Below are positions 55,798-64,000 of a DNA stretch of 64,000 bases, piece after piece. Location of the stretch: assembly GCA_000378025.1 (NCBI GenBank), contig KB899087.1, forward strand, positions 2,666,001 through 2,730,000, read 5' to 3'. The notes under the pieces are model-generated. The model ran no database searches, had not been told where the DNA came from, and saw only the letters and a program-made list of their open reading frames with translations. The DNA comes from Xanthobacteraceae bacterium 501b (GTDB taxonomy: Bacteria > Pseudomonadota > Alphaproteobacteria > Rhizobiales > Xanthobacteraceae). The stretch's first letter is position 1. The number at the start of each line of letters is the position of its first letter. The position numbers and the translations under genes are program-made.

Positions 55798-56634
55798 TTA
55801 GAGCATTTCGAGCGAGCGCTTGCGCGACGGCGGCGGGAAGGCGGCGTCCAGCGCGGCGAGGTCTTCCGCATCGAGCGCGATGTCGCTTGCGCCGGCATTC
55901 TCGCGCATATGGGCGGCGCGCGAGGCCTTGGGGATGACGATGTTGCCCGGCATGCGCAGCGCCCAGGCGAGCGCGATCTGATAGGGCCGGGCATTGTGCT
56001 TGGCGGCGAGATCGGCCAGCACGCCGGTGCTCTTCAGCCGGCCGCGCTCGATCGGGCTGTAGGCCATCAGCGGCATTTCATGTTCCTGCAGCCAGGGCAG
56101 CAGGTCCCATTCCGGCCCGCGCCGGGTGAGATTGTACAGAACCTGATTGGTGGCGCAGGCCTCGCCGCCGGGGGTCTCGTACAATTCGTTCATGTCGTCC
56201 GTGTCGAAATTCGACACGCCCCAGTCGCGGATCTTGCCCTGGGTCTTCAGCTGCTCGAAGCCGATGATGGTTTCCGCCAGCGGCACGCTGCCGCGCCAGT
56301 GCAGCAGATAGAGGTCGAGATGGTCGGTCTTCAGCCGCCGGAGGCTGCGCTCGCAGGCTGAGACCACGCCGGCGCGGCTGGCATTGTGCGGGTAGACCTT
56401 GGAGACGAGAAAAACCTTGTCGCGCAGCCCGGCCAGCGCCTCGCCGAGAAAGCGCTCGCAGGCGCCCTCGCCATACATTTCCGCCGTGTCGATCAGCTTC
56501 AGGCCGAGCTCGACGCCGAGGCGCACCGATTCGGTCTCCTCGGCCCGCGCCTCGGGGCGCTCGCCCATCATCCAGGTGCCGATGCCAAGCGCCGAAACCT
56601 TGCTTCCGCCGGGTAGAACCACCTTGCCGCTCAT
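55798..56634 (-). CDS. Aldo/keto reductase
   Basis: 278 residues with AKR motifs: LIDTAEMYGEGACERFLGEAL (Asp and Tyr of the tetrad), VSKVYP (Lys) and YLLHWRG (His). It resembles the YeaE/2,5-diketo-gluconate reductase-like AKRs. Start at 56634 has ggagg upstream; the adjacent ATG at 56637 is equally possible. It converges with the MarR gene and is divergent from nadQ. Confidence 0.92.
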   Translation of the reverse strand: MSGKVVLPGGSKVSALGIGTWMMGERPEARAEETESVRLGVELGLKLIDTAEMYGEGACERFLGEALAGLRDKVFLVSKVYPHNASRAGVVSACERSLRRLKTDHLDLYLLHWRGSVPLAETIIGFEQLKTQGKIRDWGVSNFDTDDMNELYETPGGEACATNQVLYNLTRRGPEWDLLPWLQEHEMPLMAYSPIERGRLKSTGVLADLAAKHNARPYQIALAWALRMPGNIVIPKASRAAHMRENAGASDIALDAEDLAALDAAFPPPSRKRSLEML

Positions 56635-56761
56635 CATCCGCCTCCGTTGCAACCTTTGCCGGAGTGCCACTCCCGCGCCGCCGGCGCAAGAGTTGCCGGC
56701 GCAGCGACGCCGCCGCTTCCATGCTAATGTGCGGCACGCCGAACCCACCGCCCGGAACCCG

Positions 56762-57757
56762 ATGCCGACCACGCCGAGCCCAGACCCGCGCACGAGCGCC
56801 GCCCCTTCCCACGCGCCGGAACCGGCGTTGGCGATCGGCCTGTCGGCGGTGATCGTGGCCGTGACGGGCGACGACCCCAAGGTGCTGACGCTGCGCCATG
56901 GCGACGGGCGCGATTCGCTGCCCTCCGGCCCGCTGGAGCGCGGCCACCGCACGCTGGAAATGGGCCTGCGCAGCTGGGTGGAGCGGCAGACGCTGCAGGA
57001 ACTCGGCTATGTCGAGCAGCTTTACACCTTCGGCGACCGCGACCGCGGCGAGGACGGCACCCGCGCGCTTTCCCTCGCCTATCTCGCCCTCGTGCGCGAG
57101 GCCCGGCCGGCCGGCGACACCGACGCGGCGTGGCAGAGCTGGTACCGCTATTTCCCCTGGGAGGACTGGCGCGGCGGGCGCCCCGCCGTGCTCGACACGC
57201 TCGAACACGGCCTGCGCGCCTGGGCAGCGGGGGCGGCGCAGGGACGGCTGAGCGAACGGCGGGCCGAGCGCATCGCGCTGGGCTTCGGCGGCGCCGGCGG
57301 CCATGAGGCGGGCTGGAACGAGGAGCGGGTGCTGGAGCGCTATGAGCTGCTCTATGAGGCCGGGCTGGTGGGCGAGGCGCTGCGCGAGCGCGGCTCCGAC
57401 CGCATCGCCATCCCGCCCTCCGGCACCGAAATGCGCGAGGACCACCGCCGCATGCTGGCGCTCGCCATCGCCCGTCTGCGCGGCAAGATCAAATACCGCC
57501 CCGTGGTGTTCGAGCTGATGCCGCCGAGTTTCTCGCTCGGCCAGCTGCAGCAGGCGGTGGAGGCGCTGTCCGGCTCGCGGCTGCACAAGCAGAATTTCCG
57601 CCGGCTGGTGGAGCAGCAGCGGCTGGTGGAAGAGACCGGCGAGAGCACGGCCGAGACCGGCGGCCGCCCCGCCCGGCTGGTGCGCTTCCGCCGCGAAGTG
57701 CTGCTGGAGCGCCCGGCGCCGGGGGTGAGGTTGCCGGGAGGGTTCGGGCGGCGGTGA
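56762..57757 (+). CDS. nadQ: NadQ/NrtR-type Nudix-related transcriptional regulator of NAD synthesis
   Basis: 331 residues. The N-terminal half resembles a Nudix domain (AIGLSAVIVAVTG, TLQELGYVEQLYTFGD) but lacks an intact Nudix box (GX5EX7REUXEEXGU), so ligand binding without hydrolysis is likely. The C-terminal half is a winged helix (YRPVVFELMPPSFSLGQLQQAVEAL, LHKQNFRRLVEQQRLVE). Nudix-related NrtR and the alphaproteobacterial NadQ group repress nadABC. Here nadABC is the next-but-one locus, and its upstream region contains two matching palindromes. The symbol is based on family and context, so NrtR is the alternative name. Confidence 0.8.
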   Translation: MPTTPSPDPRTSAAPSHAPEPALAIGLSAVIVAVTGDDPKVLTLRHGDGRDSLPSGPLERGHRTLEMGLRSWVERQTLQELGYVEQLYTFGDRDRGEDGTRALSLAYLALVREARPAGDTDAAWQSWYRYFPWEDWRGGRPAVLDTLEHGLRAWAAGAAQGRLSERRAERIALGFGGAGGHEAGWNEERVLERYELLYEAGLVGEALRERGSDRIAIPPSGTEMREDHRRMLALAIARLRGKIKYRPVVFELMPPSFSLGQLQQAVEALSGSRLHKQNFRRLVEQQRLVEETGESTAETGGRPARLVRFRREVLLERPAPGVRLPGGFGRR

Positions 57758-57760
57758 GGG

Positions 57761-58189
57761 TTAATCCCGCCCGTCGATCCATTTCGACAGGACCACGCGC
57801 GGGGCGACCTCGAAGCCAAGCTTCTCGTAGAAGGCGACGACGGCGGTGTTGGTCTCGCGCACCAGAAGCTGCACCTTCGGCACGTCGCGCGCCTGCAGCC
57901 ACGCCTCCGCCGCGCTCACGATCTCCGCGCCGACGCCCTGGCGCTGGAGGATGGGATCGACGGCGACATAGTAAATCCAGCCCCGGTGCCCGTCATGGCC
58001 GACCATGGCAGAGGCGCAGACGCGGCCGCCTTCACGGCGGGCCACCAGCACCTCCGAATTCGCGCCACCGCGCGCGAACCGGAAATCGGCCGCCGGGTCA
58101 TTATAGGGAACCGTGAGCCCGCAGGCCTGCCAGAGAGCGACCACCGCGCCCTCGTCGTCCATGCCGGCGGAGTCGATTTCAAGTGTCAT
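57761..58189 (-). CDS. GNAT-family N-acetyltransferase
   Basis: 142 residues. The acetyl-CoA loop is ILQRQGVGAEIVSAAEAWL (Q/RxxGxG/A), preceded by WIYYVAVDP, and the tail is VAFYEKLGFEVAP, all typical of YpeA-type acetyltransferases. Start ATG 58189 follows gaggcaac. It converges with nadQ and is divergent from nadA, so it shares the intergenic region containing the two operator-like sites. The acceptor is unknown. Confidence 0.9.
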   Translation of the reverse strand: MTLEIDSAGMDDEGAVVALWQACGLTVPYNDPAADFRFARGGANSEVLVARREGGRVCASAMVGHDGHRGWIYYVAVDPILQRQGVGAEIVSAAEAWLQARDVPKVQLLVRETNTAVVAFYEKLGFEVAPRVVLSKWIDGRD

Positions 58190-58239
58190 GCGTTGCCTCA
58201 CCGATCCAAATCCCATATCGCCCGATTTGTGACGAAGTG

Positions 58240-58269
58240 TTGACAGCGACTTATACTCAGTCCTAGCAT
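58240..58269 (+). promoter_or_regulatory. Candidate nadA promoter
   Basis: TTGACA (58240-58245) and TAGCAT (58264-58269) are spaced by 18 bp. The first palindrome overlaps this promoter, so binding there should block transcription. Confidence 0.5.
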
Positions 58270-58271
58270 AA
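58251..58271. promoter_or_regulatory. Operator-like palindrome 1 upstream of nadA
   Basis: TTATACTC (58251-58258) and TAGCATAA (58264-58271) form a near-palindrome with a 5-bp centre. The layout matches the second site 65 bp downstream. Both are likely bound by the NadQ/NrtR-type regulator encoded at 56762-57757. Confidence 0.65.
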
Positions 58272-58315
58272 TGACGATCCGCCGGGCCCTGCTGCCCGGT
58301 CTTCTTTGGCCTGAG

Positions 58316-58336
58316 TTATACTCAAAAAGAGCATAA
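58316..58336. promoter_or_regulatory. Operator-like palindrome 2 upstream of nadA
   Basis: TTATACTC (58316-58323) and GAGCATAA (58329-58336) pair with one mismatch around AAAAA. The site ends 11 bp before the nadA start codon, overlapping the ribosome-binding neighbourhood. Spacing between the two site centres is 65 bp, close to six helical turns. Confidence 0.7.
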
Positions 58337-58347
58337 TGGAGGACGCG

Positions 58348-59406
58348 ATGCTGGACTTCGACGTCGCTGCCCATGCCGACCGCCCCGAGGCGTTTGTCCC
58401 GGGCCTGCCCGACGAGCGGCCCGCCCTGCCCGCGCTGCCGCATCTCTATGCGCGGGTGGCCAAGCACATCACCCCGGCGGAATGGCCGCTGATCGCCCGC
58501 GAGGTCGAGGCGATCGAGCGGCTGAAGCGGGAGCGCAACGCCGTGGTGCTCGGCCACAACTACCAGGCGCCTGAAATCTTCAACACGGTGGCCGACATTG
58601 TCGGGGATTCGCTGGCCCTCGCCCGCGAGGCGGTGACGGTGGATGCCGATGTCATCGTCATGGCCGGCGTGCATTTCATGGCCGAGACCGCCAAGCTGCT
58701 GAACCCGTCCAAGACCGTGCTGATGCCTGATATGGGCGCGGGCTGCTCGCTGGCCGACAGCATCACCGCCGCCGACATCCGCCTGCTGAAGCAGCGTTAT
58801 CCCGGCGTGCCCGTCGTTACCTATGTCAACACCTCGGCCGAGGTGAAGGCCGAGAGCGATTATTGCTGCACGTCAGGCAACGCGGTGAAGGTGGTGCGCG
58901 CGGTGGCGAAGGAATGGGGCGTCAATCGCATCCTCATGCTGCCCGACGAATTCCTCGCGCAGAATGTGCAGAAGCTGGTGCCCGAGCTGGAGCTGATCGC
59001 GTGGAAGGGCCATTGCGAGGTGCATGAGCGCTTCACCCCGCAGGATATTCGCGATCTGCGCGAGAACCATCCCGGCGTCGTGGTGCTGGCACATCCGGAA
59101 TGCCCGCCCGAAGTGGTGGCGGAGGCCGATTATGCCGGCTCCACCGCCGGCATGGCGGATTATGTGCGCGACGAGAAGCCGGCGCGGGTGGTGCTGATCA
59201 CCGAATGCTCGATGGCCGACAATGTGGCGGTGAACCACCCCGACATCGAGTTCGTGCGCCCGTGCAACCTGTGCCCACACATGCGCCGCATCACCCTGCC
59301 GAACATCCGCCGGGCGCTGGAGACGATGACGACGCAGGTCGAAATCGACCCCGCGATCGCCGGCCGGGCCCGCCTCGCCGTCGAGCGCATGCTGGCGATC
59401 AGCTGA
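58348..59406 (+). CDS. nadA: Quinolinate synthase
   Basis: 352 residues. Condenses iminoaspartate with dihydroxyacetone phosphate. The three [4Fe-4S] cysteines are visible: DMGAGCSLADS, DYCCTSGNAVK and PCNLCPHMRR. Also typical are GHNYQAPEIF near residue 70 and VYVNTSA-like TYVNTSAEVKAE. ATG at 58348 has ggagga six bases upstream; an ATG at 58336 lies inside the operator and lacks one. First gene of nadA-nadB-nadC. Confidence 0.97.
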   Translation: MLDFDVAAHADRPEAFVPGLPDERPALPALPHLYARVAKHITPAEWPLIAREVEAIERLKRERNAVVLGHNYQAPEIFNTVADIVGDSLALAREAVTVDADVIVMAGVHFMAETAKLLNPSKTVLMPDMGAGCSLADSITAADIRLLKQRYPGVPVVTYVNTSAEVKAESDYCCTSGNAVKVVRAVAKEWGVNRILMLPDEFLAQNVQKLVPELELIAWKGHCEVHERFTPQDIRDLRENHPGVVVLAHPECPPEVVAEADYAGSTAGMADYVRDEKPARVVLITECSMADNVAVNHPDIEFVRPCNLCPHMRRITLPNIRRALETMTTQVEIDPAIAGRARLAVERMLAIS

Positions 59407-59461
59407 ACGCCATTCGCTGAACGCACTTCGCCCGCTTATCGCACCTCGGAAGGGTCCGCTT

Positions 59462-60997
59462 GTGAGCCATTCGCGTGAGAACATCGTTGTCGTCGGCGGC
59501 GGGGTGGCCGGCCTTGCCACCGCGCTGCGGCTGGCGCCGCTCCCGGTGACGCTGGTCGTCGCCGCGCCGCTGGGGGCGGAGGCCGCCACCGGCTGGGCGC
59601 AGGGCGGCATCGCCGCCGCGCTCGGCGCCGACGACCGGCCGGATCTGCACGCCATCGACACGCTGGCCGCCGGGGCCGGGCTGTCGCAGCCGCTGGTGGC
59701 GCGCCGCGTGGCCGGCGCCGCGCCGGGGGCGATCGACTGGCTGGTCGGGCTCGGCACCCCGTTCGACCGCAACCCCAATGGCAGCCTCGCTTTGGGGCTG
59801 GAAGCCGCGCATGCGCGCCGGCGCATCGTCCATGCGCAGGGCGACGGCACCGGCCGCGTGGTGCTGGAAACACTGACCCGCGCGGCGCGGGACTGCCCCT
59901 CGATCACTGTCATGGAAGGCTGGCGGGCGGGCGAGCTTCTGGCCGACGCCAATGGCCGCATCGCCGGCATTGCCGCCCGCGACCGCGAAGGGCGCACGCT
60001 CACCCTCGCCGCCCGTGCCGTGGTGCTCGCCACCGGCGGGCTCGGCGGCCTCTATGGCGCCACGACCAACCCGCTCGGGGCGGTCGGCTCCGGCCTCGCT
60101 CTGGCGGCGCGGGCGGGGGCGGTGCTGCGCGATCTTGAGTTCGTGCAGTTCCACCCCACCGCGATGGCGGTGGACGGAGACCCCGAACGGGCGGCCTCTG
60201 GCGGCCCTGCGCCAATGCCGCTCGCCACCGAGGCGCTGCGCGGCGAAGGGGCCCGGCTGTTCAACAGCCGCGGCGAGCGCTTCATGGCCGAGGTGCCGGG
60301 GCAGGAACTCGCCCCGCGCGACGTGGTGGCGCGCGCGATCTTCGCTCAGCTCGCCGCCGGGGAGACCGTGGTGCTGGACGCCCGGATGAAGAACATCGAC
60401 ACCCGCTTTCCCGGCGTGGTCGCGCTGTGCCGCGCCCATGGGCTGGACCCGGCGCGGGCGCCGATTCCGGTGCGGCCGGCGGCGCATTACCATATGGGCG
60501 GGATCCGGGTGGATGTCGCCGGGCGCAGCAGCGTGCCGGGCCTGTGGGCCTGCGGCGAGGTGGCCTCCACCGGGCTGCACGGCGCCAACCGGCTGGCCAG
60601 CAATTCGCTGCTGGAGGCGCTGGCCTATGCGCAATGGATCGCGCAGGACATTGCCGGCGAGGACGCCGCGCCCGGCCTGGCGCGCGCGCCCTCTCCCGCT
60701 CGCCCGCGCTCCCCGGCCCGGGCCGAGATCCGCGCGCTGATGGACCGGCAGGTGGGCGTGGTGCGCGAGGCCGTGGGGCTGGAGGCCGCCGCCGCCCGGC
60801 TCGGCGCGATCGCCGACCGGGAGGGCTGCGACCTCTCGCTGGTGGCGCTGGCGATCACCGAGGCGGCGCTGCGCCGCAGTGAGAGCCGCGGCGGGCATTT
60901 CCGCGCCGACCACCCCGCCCCGGCGGCGGCCGCGCGGCATTCCGAGACGCGGCTGGCGGACGCGGCCGACGCCGTCGAGACCCGCCAGGTAGCGTGA
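59462..60997 (+). CDS. nadB: L-aspartate oxidase
   Basis: 511 residues, the FAD flavoprotein that oxidises L-aspartate to iminoaspartate for NadA. N-terminal FAD motif VVVGGGVAGLATALRLA; later TGWAQGGIAAALG, HYHMGGI-type AHYHMGGIRVDVAG and the GEVASTGLHGANRLASNSLLEAL signature. Start GTG 59462 follows ggaaggg. It lies 55 bp after nadA. Confidence 0.96.
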   Translation: MSHSRENIVVVGGGVAGLATALRLAPLPVTLVVAAPLGAEAATGWAQGGIAAALGADDRPDLHAIDTLAAGAGLSQPLVARRVAGAAPGAIDWLVGLGTPFDRNPNGSLALGLEAAHARRRIVHAQGDGTGRVVLETLTRAARDCPSITVMEGWRAGELLADANGRIAGIAARDREGRTLTLAARAVVLATGGLGGLYGATTNPLGAVGSGLALAARAGAVLRDLEFVQFHPTAMAVDGDPERAASGGPAPMPLATEALRGEGARLFNSRGERFMAEVPGQELAPRDVVARAIFAQLAAGETVVLDARMKNIDTRFPGVVALCRAHGLDPARAPIPVRPAAHYHMGGIRVDVAGRSSVPGLWACGEVASTGLHGANRLASNSLLEALAYAQWIAQDIAGEDAAPGLARAPSPARPRSPARAEIRALMDRQVGVVREAVGLEAAAARLGAIADREGCDLSLVALAITEAALRRSESRGGHFRADHPAPAAAARHSETRLADAADAVETRQVA

Positions 60998-61146
60998 GGA
61001 GTGGGCGTGGGCCCTGACACGAAAACCACGTCATGCCCGGGCTTGGCCCGGGCATCCACGCCTTCGGCACCGATAGCTGACGGGCAAGACGTGGAGGACC
61101 GGGCCAAGCCCGGTCCTGACGTTCCTTTTGCTGAAACGAGAGCATC
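60998..61146. repeat. Palindromic repeat between nadB and nadC
   Basis: Two GC-rich palindromes, catgcccgggcttggcccggg (61032-61052) and accgggccaagcccggtcc (61098-61116), of the type dispersed in this window. They may alter nadC expression relative to nadAB. Confidence 0.7.
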
Positions 61147-62004
61147 ATGACCCCTCCCCCCCTCCCCCGCCTGATGGTCGAGCCGATCGTGCGCGCCGCG
61201 CTGCTGGAAGATCTCGGCCGCGCCGGCGACGTGACGACCGATGCCTGCATTCCCGCACAGGCGCGGTTTCAGGCGGTGATCGCCTCGCGCCAACCGGGGG
61301 TGATCGCCGGCATCGACGCGGCGGTGATCGCCTTCGACCTGATCGACCCCACGCTGAAGGTCAGCGTCGAGCGCGGCGACGGCACTGAAGTGGCGCCCGG
61401 CGACGTGGTGCTGCGGCTCGACGGTTCGGCCCGTGCCATCCTCACCGCCGAGCGGGTGGCGCTGAACATCGCCTGCCGCATGTCCGGCATCGCCACCGCC
61501 ACGGCGGGGCTGGTGGCGATCGCCCGCCAGCATGGCAAGGCGCAGATCGTCTGCACCCGCAAGACCACCCCGGGCCTGCGGGCGCTGGAAAAGCACGCGG
61601 TGCGGGCGGGCGGCGGCTCCAATCACCGCTTCGGCCTCGACGACGCGGTGCTGATCAAGGACAACCACATCGCCGTTGCCGGCGGCGTGGTGCCGGCGAT
61701 CCGCGCGGCGAAAGCCCATGCCGGGCACATGGTGAAGATCGAGGTCGAGGTCGACACGCTGGCCCAGCTCGACGCCGCCATGGCCGAAGGCGTCGACGCG
61801 GTGCTGCTCGACAACATGACCCCCGTCCTGCTGGCCGACGCGGTGGCGCTGGTGGGCGGGCGGGCGCTCACCGAGGCCTCGGGCCGGGTCTCGCGCGAGA
61901 CGGTGGGCGCTATCGCCGCCAGCGGGGTGGATTTGATCTCGGTCGGCTGGATCACCCATTCCGCCCCGATCCTCGACCTCGGGCTCGACGCGGCGGGGGT
62001 GTGA
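61147..62004 (+). CDS. nadC: Nicotinate-nucleotide pyrophosphorylase (carboxylating)
   Basis: 285 residues. Converts quinolinate and PRPP to nicotinate mononucleotide. The conserved segments are LNIACRMSGIATAT, TRKTTPGLRALEKHAVRAGGG and SNHRFGLDDAVLIKDNHI. The late GVDLISVGWITHSAPILD is the family end. It closes the nadABC set, 149 bp after nadB. Confidence 0.97.
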   Translation: MTPPPLPRLMVEPIVRAALLEDLGRAGDVTTDACIPAQARFQAVIASRQPGVIAGIDAAVIAFDLIDPTLKVSVERGDGTEVAPGDVVLRLDGSARAILTAERVALNIACRMSGIATATAGLVAIARQHGKAQIVCTRKTTPGLRALEKHAVRAGGGSNHRFGLDDAVLIKDNHIAVAGGVVPAIRAAKAHAGHMVKIEVEVDTLAQLDAAMAEGVDAVLLDNMTPVLLADAVALVGGRALTEASGRVSRETVGAIAASGVDLISVGWITHSAPILDLGLDAAGV

Positions 62005-62299
62005 GGGGGGGGATTTGGCCCAATGCTTTTGCGCCGTGTCCCGGATCGCCCTCCGCTGACGCTCCAGGCGTCCGGGACACGGCGGCACGCCCCTTCCCCG
62101 GACAAGCCGCGCCTGCGAAGCGCCGATCCGGGGCCCAGGGGAAACTCTTCGGCAGATCTCTTTCCCACCCGGCGCGGCGCGAGGCGGCGTCTTACCCTCC
62201 TCCCCCTCCCAAGGTCGCAGGCTCAACTCGGCGCGAGCACGCCCGCCTGCCCTTGAATGAGGCATGCATTTGTGCGATGCATATAGCCGTCTGCTAGTG
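62005..62299. repeat. Intergenic repeats between nadC and the glycine riboswitch
   Basis: A 46-bp element at 62095-62140 is the inverted partner of 41214-41259, with nearly identical ends and a variable centre. Another palindrome at 62037-62081 (gtgtcccgg ... ccgggacac) flanks it. Confidence 0.7.
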
Positions 62300-62530
62300 A
62301 TCATGCGGGAGAGATCGACAGTCCCTCCCGGACAATTGTCGGCGCCGACGGAGCAACCCCCCAGGAAACTCTCAGGCACCACGGACCGCATGATCAGGAC
62401 AATCTGGAGAGAGGCGTCGCGCCGGGTTTCCCCGGGGTAGGACGCCCACCGAAGGGGAAGCCCGGGATGGTTTGACGGCGCCGCCGTCTGTCTCGGGGCG
62501 AGCTCTCAGGTACCGCGACAGATGGGGACA
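62300..62530 (+). ncRNA. Tandem glycine riboswitch
   Basis: Two glycine-aptamer cores in a row. Aptamer 1 (about 62304-62395) has cgggagag, gacggagcaacccccc and ctctcaggcacc. Aptamer 2 (about 62402-62529) has ctggagagaggc, gaaggggaagcccggg, gctctcaggtaccgcgacag and gatggggac. The short linker between them is the usual arrangement. It lies directly before the dehydrogenase gene at 62597, so glycine should switch that gene on, probably by folding that frees its ribosome site. Confidence 0.93.
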
Positions 62531-62596
62531 GCCGGCCGGACGCCAAGCGGGGCACCGCGCGTCGGGCCATGTCGTCCTCAAGCGCGGGAGCCTCCC

Positions 62597-63892
62597 ATGC
62601 GCCACATCGCCGTTATCGGTGCCGGTATCACCGGCGTCACCACCGCCTATGCCCTCCACCAGAAGGGCTATGACGTCACCGTCATCGACCGCCAGCGCTA
62701 TTCGGCGATGGAGACCTCGTTCGCCAATGGCGGGCAGCTCTCCGCCTCCAATGCCGAGGTGTGGAACTCCTGGGCCACCGTGCTCAAGGGCATCAAGTGG
62801 ATGTTCACGCCGGACGCGCCGCTGCTGATGAACCCCATGCCTTCCTGGCACAAATATTCCTGGATGGCCGAGTTCCTCGCCAATATCCCGAACTATGAGG
62901 CCAACACGGTCGAGACCACCCGTCTCGCCCTGCAGGCCCGCAACTACATGTTCGACATCGCCAAGCGCGAAGGCATCGACTTCAACCACGAGACGCGCGG
63001 CATCCTGCACATCTACCGCGACAAGGAAGCCCAGGATAACGCCCGCAAGGTGTCGGCCCTCTATGCCAAGGGCGGGCTGGAGCGGCGCGAGGTGACGGGC
63101 GAGGAAATCCGCGCGCTGGAGCCGACGCTGAAGGGCCATTTCTATGGCGGCTTCTTCACTCCCTCCGATTCCACCGGCGACATTCACAAATTCACCTATG
63201 GGCTGGCGGAAGTGTGCCGGCGCAACGGCGTGCGCTTCATCAGCGAGGCCAGCGTCGAGCGCGTGACCCACACCGGCACCGGCGCCGGCGGCACCGGGGT
63301 GGACGTGACCTTCTCGGTCGCCCCCGACGCCGAGGACGCGCTGCCCCGCCGCGAGACGCTGTCCTTCGACGGCGCGGTGGTCTGCGCCGGCATCGGCTCG
63401 CGCGCCATCGCCGCCGGGCTCGGCGACCGGGTGAACATTTATCCCGTGAAGGGCTATTCCATCACCGTCATGCTCGACGACGAGGAGAGCCAGGCCTCGG
63501 CCCCCTGGGTGAGCCTGCTCGACGACAAGACCAAGATCGTCACCTCGCGCCTCGGCAAGGACCGCTTCCGCGTCGCCGGCACCGCCGAGTTCAATGGCGA
63601 GAATCGCGACATCCGCGCCGACCGCATCCGCCCGCTGGTCGACTGGACCCGCAAGCTGTTCCCCGGCGTCAACACCGCGCGCGTCGTGCCGTGGGCCGGG
63701 TTGCGGCCGATGATGCCCGACATGATGCCGCGCGTCGCCGCCGGCAAGCAGCCGGGCGTGTTCTACAACACCGGCCACGGGCATCTGGGCTGGACGCTCT
63801 CCTGCGCCACCGCCGAGATCATCGCCGCCAAGGTGGCGGACGCGCTGCCGGTGGAAGCGCCGGCCCCGCTGCTGCGCCTCGCGGCGGAGTGA
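62597..63892 (+). CDS. dadA: D-amino acid dehydrogenase, DadA-type FAD oxidoreductase
   Basis: 431 residues. FAD motif IAVIGAGITGVTTAYAL (about 4-20), SFANGGQLSASNAEVWNSW near residue 45, and the C-terminal GLRPMMPDMMPRV and GHGHLGWTLSCATA are those of DadA. DadA oxidatively deaminates D-amino acids at the membrane. With a glycine riboswitch in front, the enzyme probably acts on glycine or is induced by it. ATG 62597 has gggag upstream. Confidence 0.92.
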   Translation: MRHIAVIGAGITGVTTAYALHQKGYDVTVIDRQRYSAMETSFANGGQLSASNAEVWNSWATVLKGIKWMFTPDAPLLMNPMPSWHKYSWMAEFLANIPNYEANTVETTRLALQARNYMFDIAKREGIDFNHETRGILHIYRDKEAQDNARKVSALYAKGGLERREVTGEEIRALEPTLKGHFYGGFFTPSDSTGDIHKFTYGLAEVCRRNGVRFISEASVERVTHTGTGAGGTGVDVTFSVAPDAEDALPRRETLSFDGAVVCAGIGSRAIAAGLGDRVNIYPVKGYSITVMLDDEESQASAPWVSLLDDKTKIVTSRLGKDRFRVAGTAEFNGENRDIRADRIRPLVDWTRKLFPGVNTARVVPWAGLRPMMPDMMPRVAAGKQPGVFYNTGHGHLGWTLSCATAEIIAAKVADALPVEAPAPLLRLAAE

Positions 63893-63911
63893 ACCTCCCG
63901 CCGCGCGGGGC

Positions 63912-63984
63912 AAGACTGCCGCGCGCGGTAAGCAAGACTGCCGCGCGCTGTAAGACTGCCGCGCGCTGTAAGACTGCCGCGCGG
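63912..63984. repeat. Short tandem repeat, ~18-bp unit
   Basis: The unit aagactgccgcgcgctgt occurs twice exactly (63934-63951, 63952-63969), with a partial copy to 63984 and a diverged copy beginning at 63912. It follows the dadA stop and has no open frame. Confidence 0.85.
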
Positions 63985-64000
63985 CCTCACGACCGATCCC

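Overview
The window is high-GC DNA from an alphaproteobacterium. The gene set (bcsN, a NadQ/NrtR-type regulator beside nadABC, bioMNY, a ydcSTUV-type polyamine importer, TRAP transporters, and many GC-rich palindromic intergenic repeats) points to Hyphomicrobiales. A Xanthobacteraceae-like genus such as Ancylobacter/Starkeya is my best guess, from family knowledge rather than any search. I see no tRNA, rRNA, CRISPR array, insertion sequence or phage gene.

Layout. 1-1046: two-component system (histidine kinase cut by the window edge, plus an OmpR-type regulator). 1293-3596: a small unassigned group of an acyl carrier protein, a serine-hydrolase-like protein and a YheC/D-like ATP-grasp protein. 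3776-5071: DUF2254 membrane protein. 5129-9463: TRAP transporter with an enolase-superfamily enzyme, followed after an AT-rich gap by an Asp/Glu-racemase-type isomerase (10097-10876). 11384-15818: fumarase C, NAD-malic enzyme and a ThrE-like exporter. 15856-25001: cellulose synthesis operon bcsA-bcsB-bcsZ-TPR protein, with bcsN divergent. 25027-26885: a YadA-like trimeric adhesin and a secreted partner, with a CtrA-type box upstream. 27201-34885: a MacAB-like exporter, a 39-residue CxxC microprotein missed by length cut-offs, and an RND pump with its adaptor.

35091-42244: ydcSTUV-patD putrescine/GABA-aldehyde operon and a LysR regulator. 42369-44323: FAD reductase and acyltransferase. 44854-48546: adenine deaminase, aldo/keto reductase and DeoR regulator. 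48643-53086: a translationally coupled five-gene operon bioM-bioN-bioY-acyl-CoA ligase-thiolase-like, recalling the Bacillus yhfU-yhfT-yhfS group. 53190-56634: TetR/EamA pair, AhpD-like/MarR pair and an aldo/keto reductase. 56762-62004: NAD synthesis (NadQ-like regulator, GNAT, nadA-nadB-nadC) with two matching palindromic operators before nadA. 62300-63892: a tandem glycine riboswitch in front of a DadA-type D-amino acid dehydrogenase.

The most notable points are: the biotin-uptake operon carrying an acyl ligase and a thiolase-like protein that lacks its second catalytic cysteine; a cellulose operon whose BcsZ has Asn at the expected catalytic-base position and whose TPR protein lacks the BcsC outer-membrane barrel; the ACP/hydrolase/ATP-grasp trio; the glycine-riboswitch-controlled dehydrogenase; and the CxxC microprotein. 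Intergenic spaces hold several families of palindromic repeats, including a 4-copy tandem array of a ~56-bp unit.
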